Shown here: positions 37,425 to 45,509 of the stretch, in pieces
How positions within the stretch are numbered: position 1 is the first letter of the stretch
How the letters are laid out: the number at the start of each line of letters is the position of its first letter
DNA from: FEB-7 sp963698265
Lineage (GTDB): Bacteria > Pseudomonadota > Gammaproteobacteria > Burkholderiales > Usitatibacteraceae
Assembly: GCA_963698265.1 (NCBI GenBank)
Contig: CAVOQC010000002.1
Coordinates: 481,543 to 545,542, forward strand
Direction of reading: 5' to 3'
DNA length: 64,000 nucleotides
The notes under the pieces: model-generated
The model's input: the letters and a program-made list of their open reading frames with translations, nothing else
Database searches by the model: none
What the model was told of the DNA's origin: nothing
Position numbers and translations under genes: made by a program

Positions 37425-39695
37425 CTAATCCGGGATCGCGTAGTTCTCGTGGCGAAATACGTGAAGGCAGGCATCGGCGACGTCCGGATCGAAGACGGTG
37501 CCGCGGCCGCGCTCGATCTCGGCCAACGCCTTGTCGATCCCCAGGCTCGCGCGATAGGGCCGGTGCGTGGACATGGCCTCGATCACGTCGGCGACCGCGA
37601 GGATCCGCGCCTCGAGCAGGATCGACTCGCCCTTGAGCCCCTGCGGATAGCCGCTGCCGTCCATGCGCTCGTGGTGCTGCAGCGCGATCTGCGCTACGGG
37701 CCAGGGGAAATCAACCGACTTCAGCACGTCGAAACTTGCCTGGGAATGCTCCTTGACCAGGGCGTACTCGATGTTGCTCAGCTTGCCCGGCTTGGCGAGG
37801 ATTTCCGCCGGAATGGTGATCTTGCCCACGTCATGGAGGTGGCCGGCAACGCGCAGGCCTTCGAGGCGTTGCGGATCGAGGCCCATCCGGCGGCCGATCG
37901 TCACGGCGACCTCGGTGACCCGGCGCTGGTGGCCGGCGGTGTAGGGGTCGCGCATCTCGCCCATCATGGTCGCCATTTCCACCGCGCCCATCATGGCGGA
38001 CTCGAGCTGCGAGACATATCGCTTGATCTGTTCCTCGGCGCGCTGCCTATCCGAGATGTCCTGTGCCATGCCGATCATCGCGGGGCGGCCTTCATGCTCG
38101 GCGAGGGTGCCGGTGACGCCCAGGGAGAGCAAGCCGCCGTCCTTGCGAATGGCGCCGCGGACGTAGTGGAAGCTCGGCACTTCGCCGTCGAGCACGCGCC
38201 GCCGGTGCTCGCGCATCATCTCGTGGTCGGAAGCCGGCGCCGTGTCCAGGGGATCGATGCGCAGGAGTTCCTCCGCGGAGCCGTAGCCGAGGATCTCGGC
38301 GAAGCGCGGGTTCACGTAGACGAACCGGCCGTCCTGGAGGATGTAGATGCCCGCGAGCGATTGCTCGACGAGGCCGCGGTAGCGGGCTTCGGCCGCCGCC
38401 AGGGCCTCCTGGGCCCGCTTGCGTTCGGTGATTTCCTGGAACGTGCCGGTCAGCCGGGATACGGCCCCGTCCGCGGCGAGTTGCGGCGACGAGCGCTGTC
38501 GGATCCAGCGCGTCTCCCCGCCGACCAAGACGCGGTGCTCGATGTCGAAGTCGTGCCCGCCGAGCGAAGCCTTCAACGCGTTTCTCACGAGGGCGTGATC
38601 CTCGGGCGGAACCCGCCGCAGGAACGCGTCGAAATCGGCGGGCGGCGGCTCCCCGCTCGCGCCTATCATCTGCATCGCCTGTGCCGACCACTGGATCGCA
38701 CCATGGGCCGGGTCCCAGATCCAGCTGCCGACCAGCGCGATGGACTGGGCGCGGTCGAGGTCCGCCACTCTTGCCGCCACCTCCGACGTGCGGCGCGCCA
38801 CGAGCGCCTCCAGGCCGGCCTGGTGCGACTTCAGGTCGAAGACCAGTTTCGCGACGGTCGCGAAGAGCAGGCAGGCCACCAGGCCGATCCCCGCGTGGAA
38901 GGCCATCCCGAGGGGATCGGCCCACCCTGTCGTCGGCGCGACGCCCAGGGCCCAGGTCGCGTCGGCGACCTTCATTTTGTACTCCACCGGATTGTCGAGG
39001 GACGCCGGCGAGGACTCGTGGATCACGGCTCGGCTCGACAACTCCGGCATCACCCGCCAGAGCTTGTACTGGTAGCCGAGGTCCGGCAGCGATTCGAAGT
39101 GCGCCGGCGAAAGCACCTCCGGAAAGCGCAGCAGGGCAGTGGCAAAACCCCAGAAGGCGGGATGGCCGGCGTCGTCGTCCAGGAACACAGGCAGGCGACC
39201 CACCGCCCCGAGCCCGCCCTGGACGAGCTTGAACGGGCCGGCCAGCGTGAGCTGGCCCGTGTCCCGGGCCTTGAAGGCGGCCCGATCGCGAACGGGATCG
39301 GCGAACAGGTCGTGACCGATGGCCTGCTCGTTGCCGGCCAGGGGGTAGCTGTTCGTGACCACGCCTCCGGGCGCGAGCTGCAGCGCCGCGGCGCCCGGGT
39401 ACGCCGCGATCAGGTCGTAGGCGGTCCTGTCGAAATCGCGCACCGCACCCTTGCTTTCGCGAATCACGGCCGCCAGGGCGTTGGTGGCGGACAGCGCGTG
39501 GTCGATCCGCACCTGCAAGGTGAGCGCCAGGTCGCTCGCGTGATCGTTGGCCTGGGCGCGCGCCAGCTCGATGCGGTTGCGCTCCAGGCCCCAGACGGCG
39601 GCGGCGGCGATAGCGGCCGTTATCGCAAAGACGACTGCTCCCACCATGGCGGGACGCGGCGGGTGGCGGGCGGGGATGATCGTCGTTGCTATCAT
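37425..39695 (-). CDS. CHASE-PAS-PAS-HD-GYP cyclic-di-GMP phosphodiesterase
   Basis: A 756-residue membrane sensor. An N-terminal membrane segment (about 15-35) and a second one near 295-315 bracket a periplasmic CHASE domain. PAS domains follow at about 345-465 and 480-595 (the second with GIYILQDGRFVYVNPRFAEILG), then an HD-GYP domain: HLHDVGK near 617, HHERMDGSGYPQGLKG near 671. The HD and GYP-type motifs are intact, so c-di-GMP hydrolysis is expected. The start at 39695 (MIATTIIPARH) puts the first helix near the N-terminus; an upstream ATG at 39749 in the same frame is possible. It presumably links an external small-molecule signal to c-di-GMP. Confidence 0.9.
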   Translation of the reverse strand: MIATTIIPARHPPRPAMVGAVVFAITAAIAAAAVWGLERNRIELARAQANDHASDLALTLQVRIDHALSATNALAAVIRESKGAVRDFDRTAYDLIAAYPGAAALQLAPGGVVTNSYPLAGNEQAIGHDLFADPVRDRAAFKARDTGQLTLAGPFKLVQGGLGAVGRLPVFLDDDAGHPAFWGFATALLRFPEVLSPAHFESLPDLGYQYKLWRVMPELSSRAVIHESSPASLDNPVEYKMKVADATWALGVAPTTGWADPLGMAFHAGIGLVACLLFATVAKLVFDLKSHQAGLEALVARRTSEVAARVADLDRAQSIALVGSWIWDPAHGAIQWSAQAMQMIGASGEPPPADFDAFLRRVPPEDHALVRNALKASLGGHDFDIEHRVLVGGETRWIRQRSSPQLAADGAVSRLTGTFQEITERKRAQEALAAAEARYRGLVEQSLAGIYILQDGRFVYVNPRFAEILGYGSAEELLRIDPLDTAPASDHEMMREHRRRVLDGEVPSFHYVRGAIRKDGGLLSLGVTGTLAEHEGRPAMIGMAQDISDRQRAEEQIKRYVSQLESAMMGAVEMATMMGEMRDPYTAGHQRRVTEVAVTIGRRMGLDPQRLEGLRVAGHLHDVGKITIPAEILAKPGKLSNIEYALVKEHSQASFDVLKSVDFPWPVAQIALQHHERMDGSGYPQGLKGESILLEARILAVADVIEAMSTHRPYRASLGIDKALAEIERGRGTVFDPDVADACLHVFRHENYAIPD

Positions 39696-39826
39696 TCGTT
39701 TGTTTTTTTGCGGTACGGCAGAGTGATCATAACCCGACAATTTCCGCATAGTATGCTGGGATATCCCGTATCGAACGCAAGACGCGCCCGTCGCCCGCGC
39801 AGGCACGGGCCTCCGAGGAGGACACC

Positions 39827-40798
39827 ATGCGACGACTGACGATGCTTCTCATCATTCTGGCGGCGGCTCCGGCCATGGCCCAGGACAGCAAGGCGTGGAT
39901 CGAGTCGCAGGGCCTCGAAGCGACCGCCTCCAAGGCGTTCCAGGAATTCGAGGCGGTGGTGGCCCGCGTGAAGGACGCGAAGGACGCCGCCGCCGCCGAA
40001 GAACGCGTCGTCGTCTTCCGGCAGGGCAAGCTCGCGTGGCAGTCGAACGCGAAAGAGCAGGGCGATGCCCCCGTGGGCTTCACGCTCCACGCCCTCGGCC
40101 GGGATTTCGACGGCAACGGGGGGCCGCAGCTGCATTTCTCCGCTTTCACCGGTGGAGCGCACTGCTGCACGACGCACTACATCTACCGGCTCAAGCCCTC
40201 GGTGCGGCGCCACGCGGTCTACCTCGCCAACAATGTGGGGGGCACGGACTTCACCGATCTTCCGGGACGCAAGACGCCGATCATGGTCACCGCCGACGAT
40301 TCCACCGCGAACGTCTTCGCGCCGTACTCCAACTCCTACTTCCCGCTCGTCGTCCTCGAGGTGAACTCGAAGGGCGGCTTTCGCTTCGCCACCGACCTCA
40401 TGCGCACGCGCCTGCCGGGCATGGCACCGCCCGTGTGCGCGCAGCCGACGGCGACCACGAACCCCTGGTTGCGGGAGCGATGCGCGGAGTTCACGGGCGC
40501 CTCGCGCAAGGCGAGATCCGCCGACATCCAGGACAAGCTGCGGGAGATCAAGCGCGACCGCTCGGCCGAGAAGATCAAGTGGGAAGACTATTACGCCACG
40601 GGCGTGCTCTCGGCCGTGGCGGCGGAAATGAATCGCTACGCCTACACCGGCTACGCGGCGGCCGGCATGAACTGGCTCGACGGCGTCTGGCCCGGAAACG
40701 ACCGCGTGAAGGGAACATTCCTGCAGAAGCTGCGCGAAACGCGCGTGAAGAGCGTGTTCACGGACGACCTTCGCGTCCTCGCCACCGACACCCGCTAG
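39827..40798 (+). CDS. Secreted protein of unknown function
   Basis: A 323-residue protein with a GAGGAG ribosome-binding site and a clear signal peptide (residues 1-18, cleaved after AMA). The middle holds HFSAFTGGAHCCTTHYIYRL, with adjacent Cys residues and several His, and two further Cys at about 205 and 219 that could form disulfides. A predicted helical C-terminal half has many charged residues and DYYATGVLSAVAAEMNRYAY. I do not recognise the family with confidence; it resembles periplasmic proteins annotated as hypothetical. It is a single gene between the HD-GYP and aspartokinase genes. Confidence 0.75.
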   Translation: MRRLTMLLIILAAAPAMAQDSKAWIESQGLEATASKAFQEFEAVVARVKDAKDAAAAEERVVVFRQGKLAWQSNAKEQGDAPVGFTLHALGRDFDGNGGPQLHFSAFTGGAHCCTTHYIYRLKPSVRRHAVYLANNVGGTDFTDLPGRKTPIMVTADDSTANVFAPYSNSYFPLVVLEVNSKGGFRFATDLMRTRLPGMAPPVCAQPTATTNPWLRERCAEFTGASRKARSADIQDKLREIKRDRSAEKIKWEDYYATGVLSAVAAEMNRYAYTGYAAAGMNWLDGVWPGNDRVKGTFLQKLRETRVKSVFTDDLRVLATDTR

Positions 40799-40864
40799 GC
40801 GGGAAGCCGGCGGCGGCCGGCGCGCGCGCGGTTTGTGCGGTGCACCATGGCCCCGGGTCCGGGG

Positions 40865-40870
40865 TAAAAT
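40865..40870 (+). promoter_or_regulatory. Candidate -10 element of lysC
   Basis: TAAAAT 37 nt upstream of the lysC GTG in an otherwise G+C-rich gap. The -35 at 17 or 18 nt (TGCACC) is weak. Pattern match only. Confidence 0.35.
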
Positions 40871-40906
40871 GCCGGTTTCGCAACGCCCGCGCAGCCAGGA
40901 TCTCCC

Positions 40907-42169
40907 GTGTCCCTCATCGTCCAGAAGTACGGCGGCACCTCCATGGGCAGCCCCGACCGAATCCGCGAGGTCGCGCGCCGCGTCGAGCGCTTCGTCAAGG
41001 ATGGCCACCAGGTCGTCGTCGTGGTTTCGGCCATGTCCGGCGAGACCAACCGGCTTCTCGCGCTCGCGAACGAACTGAACCCCGCGCCGGATCCGCGCGA
41101 GATCGACGTCATCGCCTCGACCGGCGAGCAGGTTTCCATCGGGCTGCTCGCGATCGCGCTGCACCGCATCGGCGTGAAGGCGAGGAGCTACACCGGCTTC
41201 CAGGTGCGCATCCTCACCGACGACGCGTATTCCAAGGCGCGCATCCTCGCGATCGACGAGGACAACATCCGCCGCGACCTCGTGGCCGGCAACGTGGTCA
41301 TCGTGGCTGGCTTCCAGGGCGTGGACGACAAGGGCAACATCACCACGCTCGGCCGCGGGGGATCGGACACGACGGGTGTGGCACTCGCCGCGGCGCTCTT
41401 CGCCGACGAGTGCCAGATCTACACGGACGTGGACGGCGTCTACACCACCGACCCGCGCGTCGTGCCCGAGGCGCGGCGCCTGGACACGATCACCTTCGAG
41501 GAGATGCTCGAGCTCGCCTCCCAGGGGTCGAAGGTCCTGCAGATCCGCTCCGTGGAGTTCGCCGGGAAGTACCGCGTGAAGCTCCGGGTCCTGTCGTCGT
41601 TCACGGACGTCGACTCCACCGACATGGGCACCCTCATCACCTTCGAGGAAGACGAGAAAATGGAACAGGCCATCATCAGCGGCATCGCCTTCAACCGGGA
41701 CGAGGCGAAGATCACCGTGGTGGGCGTGCCCGACCGGCCCGGCATCGCCTTCGCGATCCTCGGGCCCGTGGCGGACGCGAACATCGACGTGGACATGATC
41801 ATCCAGAACGCCTCCATCGAGGAGATGACGGACTTCTCCTTCACCGTGCACAGGAACGACTTCAAGCGCGCGATGGACATCCTGGAGAACACGGTGAAGC
41901 CGGCCATCGGGGCGCGGGCGGTAATCGGCGACGACAAGATCGCCAAGGTCTCGCTCGTGGGCATCGGCATGCGCACCCACGCCGGCATCGCCTCCAAGAT
42001 GTTCCGCACGCTCGCCGAGGAGCGCATCAACATCCAGATGATCTCCACCTCCGAGATCAAGACCTCGGTGGTGGTCGACGAGAAGTACGTGGAGCTTGCC
42101 GTGCGCGTGCTCCACAAGGCCTTCGAGCTGGAGAAGCCCGCGGCCGAAGAGCCGATGAAGAAGTCCTAG
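40907..42169 (+). CDS. lysC: Aspartate kinase
   Basis: A 420-residue monofunctional aspartokinase, first step of the Lys/Met/Thr pathway. The N-terminal KYGGTSMGSPDRI, the STGEQVSIGLLAIAL region and GRGGSDTTGVALAAAL belong to the amino-acid kinase fold. Two ACT domains follow (ITVVGVPDRPGIAFAILGP and VSLVGIGMRTHAGIASKMF), indicating feedback control by lysine and/or threonine. The start is a GTG with AGGA upstream, giving MSLIVQKYGG, the common N-terminus. The coding frame contains a likely internal start for a small beta subunit, as known for some lysC genes, but this is not demonstrated here. Confidence 0.96.
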   Translation: MSLIVQKYGGTSMGSPDRIREVARRVERFVKDGHQVVVVVSAMSGETNRLLALANELNPAPDPREIDVIASTGEQVSIGLLAIALHRIGVKARSYTGFQVRILTDDAYSKARILAIDEDNIRRDLVAGNVVIVAGFQGVDDKGNITTLGRGGSDTTGVALAAALFADECQIYTDVDGVYTTDPRVVPEARRLDTITFEEMLELASQGSKVLQIRSVEFAGKYRVKLRVLSSFTDVDSTDMGTLITFEEDEKMEQAIISGIAFNRDEAKITVVGVPDRPGIAFAILGPVADANIDVDMIIQNASIEEMTDFSFTVHRNDFKRAMDILENTVKPAIGARAVIGDDKIAKVSLVGIGMRTHAGIASKMFRTLAEERINIQMISTSEIKTSVVVDEKYVELAVRVLHKAFELEKPAAEEPMKKS

Positions 42170-42245
42170 GCGGCTCGCGCTGCCGGCCGTGCGGCGCCGG
42201 GCGGGCACGACCCGCCTGGTACCGCTTTCCACAGGAATCCTGCCC

Positions 42246-44318
42246 ATGAAGCGCTTCCTCGCCGCCCTCGCCATGACCCTCTCCACCGCCGCCCTTGCCG
42301 AAACCGACGACCCCTTTCTCTGGCTGGAGGACGTGGGCGGCCAGAAGGCGATGGGCTGGGTGAACGAGCAGAACGCGAAGAGCCGCCCCGCGATCGAGGG
42401 CGAGCGCGGCTTCAAGCCGCTGCTGGAAAAATTCACCGAGATCGCGAACTCGCGCGAGCGCATCCCCGCGGTCTCGAAGTTGGGCGACCATCTCTACAAC
42501 TTCTGGCAGGACGCGAAGAGCCCCCGCGGCCTGTGGCGGCGCACCACGCTCGCCGAGTACCGCAAGGCGGAGCCCGCCTGGGAGATTGTGCTGGACCTGG
42601 ACCTGCTCTCCGCCCTGGAGAAGGAGCAGTGGGCCTGGAAGGGCGCGACCTGCCTGTACCCGAAGTACGAGCGCTGCCTCGTGTCGCTTTCCCGCGGCGG
42701 CGGCGACGCGGTGGAGATCCGCGAGTTCGATCTCACGAAGAAGGCGTTCGTCGAGGGCGGCTTCCGGCTCCCGGAGTCGAAGGGCGGCGTGGCCTGGATC
42801 GACCTCGACACGATCTACGCCTCGCGCGACTTCGGCCCCGGCACGATGACGCGCTCGGGCTATCCGCGCGGCGTGAAGCGGGTCAAGCGCGGCCAGGCGA
42901 TCGCAGACGCGCCCGTGGTCTTCGAGGTCTCAGCCGAGGACATCGGCGCCTGGCCTTCGGTCACGCACGAGAAGGGCTCGCGCGTGGAGATCATGACGCG
43001 CGTGATCTCCACGCGGCGCAGCGAGGGCTTCGTCGTGCGCGAGGGCAAGCTCGCGAAGCTGGAATTGCCGGAGACGGTCGACGCCTCGGTCACCGCGGGC
43101 ACGCTCTTCGTGCGCCTGCGGGAAGACTGGATGCTCTCCGGCACGCAGTACCGGGCCGGGGAACTGCTCGCGATCGACCTCGCGAAGTTCCTGGACGGAG
43201 GTGCTGCGTTCGAGGTGCTCTTCACGCCGGGGCCGCGCCTGTTCCTCGATGCCTTCGTGCCGATGCAGTCGATGGTGATCCTCGACCTCCTGGACAACGT
43301 CTCGAGCCGGCTGGTGGAAGTGCGGCGCGGCGGGGACGGCAAGTGGACGCGCCGCGACGTCGATGCGCCCCGGCTCGCGAACCTGAACGCGCTGGCCTAC
43401 GACCGGCGCGAATCCGACGAGTACTTCCTCTTCGTCACCGGCTTCACGACGCCCACCACGCTCTACCTCGCGAAGGGCGGCGGCGACGGGCGCGAGAAGC
43501 TGAAGGGCCTGCCGCATTTCTTCGACGCCACAGGCATCGCCGTGACCCAGCACGAGGCGACCTCGAAGGACGGCACGAAGATCCCGTACTTCGAGGTGAA
43601 GCGCCGCGACGCGAAACTCGACGGAAAGAACCCGACGATCCTCTACGGCTACGGCGGCTTCGAGGTCTCGCAGGTGCCCACCTACTCGGCCTTCGTGGGC
43701 AACGGCTGGCTCGCGAAGGGCGGCGTCTGGGTGCTCTCGAACCTGAGGGGCGGCGGCGAGTTCGGCCCCGCGTGGAACCAGGTGGCGCGGCGCGAGGGGA
43801 GGCAGAAGACCCACGATGACTTCGCAGCCGTGGCCGAAGATCTCATCCGGCGCAAGACCACCTCGCCCGAGAAGCTGGGCATCCTCGGCGGCAGCCAGGG
43901 CGGGCTCCTCGTGAGTGCGACGATGCTGCAGCGCCCCGAGCTTTTCGGCGCCGTGGTGGCGACGGTGCCGCTCATGGACATGAAGCGCTACCACAAGCTC
44001 CTGGCAGGGCACTCGTGGATGGGCGAGTACGGCGACCCGGACAATCCCGCGGACTGGGCCTTCATCTCCAAGTACTCGCCCTACCAGAACCTGCTGCGCG
44101 ACCGGCCGTACCCGAAGATGCTCATCACCACGTCCACCCGCGACGACCGCGTGCACCCCGGCCACGCCCGCAAGATGGCCGCGCGCATGCAGCAGTTCGG
44201 ATACGACACCACGTATTTCGAATACACCGAGGGCGGGCACGGCTCCGGCACGACGCCCGCGCAGACGGCCTACACCTGGTCCTTCATCTACACGTTCTTC
44301 CAGAAGAGCCTGATGTAG
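42246..44318 (+). CDS. Prolyl oligopeptidase-family serine peptidase (S9)
   Basis: A 690-residue exported peptidase with a signal peptide (MKRFLAALAMTLSTAALAE). The N-terminal propeller region has DDPFLWLEDVGGQKAM, typical of S9A proteins. The alpha/beta-hydrolase domain carries GGSQGGLLV (nucleophile Ser), RDDRVHPGHARKM (Asp) and EGGHGSG (His). SNLRGGGEFGPAWN is the conserved oxyanion-side segment. It should cleave short peptides after proline or similar in the periplasm. The ATG at 42246 is chosen because it gives the signal peptide; the frame is open 19 codons upstream. Confidence 0.93.
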   Translation: MKRFLAALAMTLSTAALAETDDPFLWLEDVGGQKAMGWVNEQNAKSRPAIEGERGFKPLLEKFTEIANSRERIPAVSKLGDHLYNFWQDAKSPRGLWRRTTLAEYRKAEPAWEIVLDLDLLSALEKEQWAWKGATCLYPKYERCLVSLSRGGGDAVEIREFDLTKKAFVEGGFRLPESKGGVAWIDLDTIYASRDFGPGTMTRSGYPRGVKRVKRGQAIADAPVVFEVSAEDIGAWPSVTHEKGSRVEIMTRVISTRRSEGFVVREGKLAKLELPETVDASVTAGTLFVRLREDWMLSGTQYRAGELLAIDLAKFLDGGAAFEVLFTPGPRLFLDAFVPMQSMVILDLLDNVSSRLVEVRRGGDGKWTRRDVDAPRLANLNALAYDRRESDEYFLFVTGFTTPTTLYLAKGGGDGREKLKGLPHFFDATGIAVTQHEATSKDGTKIPYFEVKRRDAKLDGKNPTILYGYGGFEVSQVPTYSAFVGNGWLAKGGVWVLSNLRGGGEFGPAWNQVARREGRQKTHDDFAAVAEDLIRRKTTSPEKLGILGGSQGGLLVSATMLQRPELFGAVVATVPLMDMKRYHKLLAGHSWMGEYGDPDNPADWAFISKYSPYQNLLRDRPYPKMLITTSTRDDRVHPGHARKMAARMQQFGYDTTYFEYTEGGHGSGTTPAQTAYTWSFIYTFFQKSLM

Positions 44319-44380
44319 GTCCCGGCAGGGTCCGTGCCGGCGGTCCGGCAGGGGGGGTGCGTGGTAGAATTTGCATACCC

Positions 44381-44474
44381 GGAGAGATGACCGAGTGGCC
44401 GAAGGTGGCGCCCTGCTAAGGCGTTATGTGGGCTTAAACCTGCATCGAGGGTTCGAATCCCTCTCTCTCCGCCA
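44381..44474 (+). tRNA. tRNA-Ser (anticodon GCU)
   Basis: A complete 94-nt class II tRNA with encoded CCA: acceptor GGAGAGA/TCTCTCC, anticodon stem GCGCC/GGCGT with loop CTGCTAA (anticodon GCT), long variable arm and T-arm GAGGG-TTCGAAT-CCCTC. Discriminator G. TAGAAT at 44365-44370 is a plausible -10 box, with no good -35. Confidence 0.95.
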
Positions 44475-44562
44475 GTTACCTGGTTTCCAGGAGTCTCCCG
44501 GCTGCTGGAAATTGCACGGACCCCCGCGCCGGTGCTTCCCGCCGAACCCGGACATCCCCCCA

Positions 44563-45408
44563 TTGCTGAGCTATCGCCACGGCTTTCATGCAGGCAACCA
44601 CGCCGACGTGCTGAAGCACGTCGCGTTGGTCGCGCTGTTGCGCATTCTTACCCGCAAGGACAAGCCGCTCGTCGTGCTGGACACGCACGCCGGCGCCGGC
44701 ATGTATTCCCTCGAGGAGGGTTTCGCGGTGAGGAACGCGGAATTCCGAGACGGCATCGCCGCGCTGTGGGAGCGCAGCGACCTGCCGGCGCCGGTGGCCG
44801 ATTATCTCGGCCTGGTCCGCGCCATGAACCCGGATGGCGCGCTGCGGCAGTATCCGGGCTCACCCCGGATTGCGCTGGCGGTGCTCAGGCCCCAGGATCG
44901 CCTGCGGCTGTTCGAGCTGCACAGCACCGAAGGGAAGGTGCTCGCCCAGGAGTTTGCGCAGGAAGGCCGCCGTGTGACGGTGACCGCGGGGGACGGGTTC
45001 GCCGGCCTGAAGGCGGTGCTGCCGCCCCCCTCGCGTCGCGGACTCGTCCTGATCGATCCCTCGTACGAACTCGCGTCCGACTACCGGGAAGTCGTGGCCG
45101 CGCTGCGCGACGCAATGCAGCGATTCGCGACCGGCACATACGCGGTGTGGTATCCGCTGCTTCAACGTCGCGAGGCCGTCCAGCTGCCCGACAAGCTCCG
45201 GCAGGCGGTGGGCGTGGACTGGGTGGACGTCGCGTTGCAGGTGAAAGCGCCCTCGCCCGCAGGGCTGGGTCTTCACGGAAGCGGCCTGTTCGTCGTCAAC
45301 CCGCCGTGGAAATTCTCCGAGCAGATGCGTGCCGTCATGCCTTGGCTCACGCAAGCGCTCGCGCAGGATTCGACCGCAAGTTTCCGGCTCGAGGCACGCG
45401 AGACGTAG
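44563..45408 (+). CDS. rlmJ: 23S rRNA (adenine-2030 N6)-methyltransferase
   Basis: A 281-residue SAM-dependent methyltransferase. The start is a TTG giving MLSYRHGFHAGNHADVLKH, the hallmark RlmJ N-terminus; no ATG fits. LDTHAGAGMY is the SAM-binding motif, ELHSTEGKVL the acidic ribose-binding region and LIDPSYEL the DPPY-type catalytic motif (DPSYE in RlmJ). GSGLFVVNPPW is the conserved C-terminal motif. It follows tRNA-Ser(GCU) by 88 nt and has a terminator hairpin just downstream. Confidence 0.95.
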   Translation: MLSYRHGFHAGNHADVLKHVALVALLRILTRKDKPLVVLDTHAGAGMYSLEEGFAVRNAEFRDGIAALWERSDLPAPVADYLGLVRAMNPDGALRQYPGSPRIALAVLRPQDRLRLFELHSTEGKVLAQEFAQEGRRVTVTAGDGFAGLKAVLPPPSRRGLVLIDPSYELASDYREVVAALRDAMQRFATGTYAVWYPLLQRREAVQLPDKLRQAVGVDWVDVALQVKAPSPAGLGLHGSGLFVVNPPWKFSEQMRAVMPWLTQALAQDSTASFRLEARET

Positions 45409-45444
45409 GCGGCCGGCTTCCTCCATCGTTACGGCAACAAAGCA

Positions 45445-45466
45445 AACAGGCCCTTTCGGGCCTGTT
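45445..45466 (+). terminator. Terminator after rlmJ (and katG)
   Basis: A perfect 9-bp stem AACAGGCCC / GGGCCTGTT with a TTTC loop, in the gap between convergent rlmJ and katG. Only short T-runs follow on either side. Confidence 0.75.
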
Positions 45467-45509
45467 CGCGTTCATGGGCTCCTGGCCGCCCTCGCGGGCG
45501 GGCTTCCCG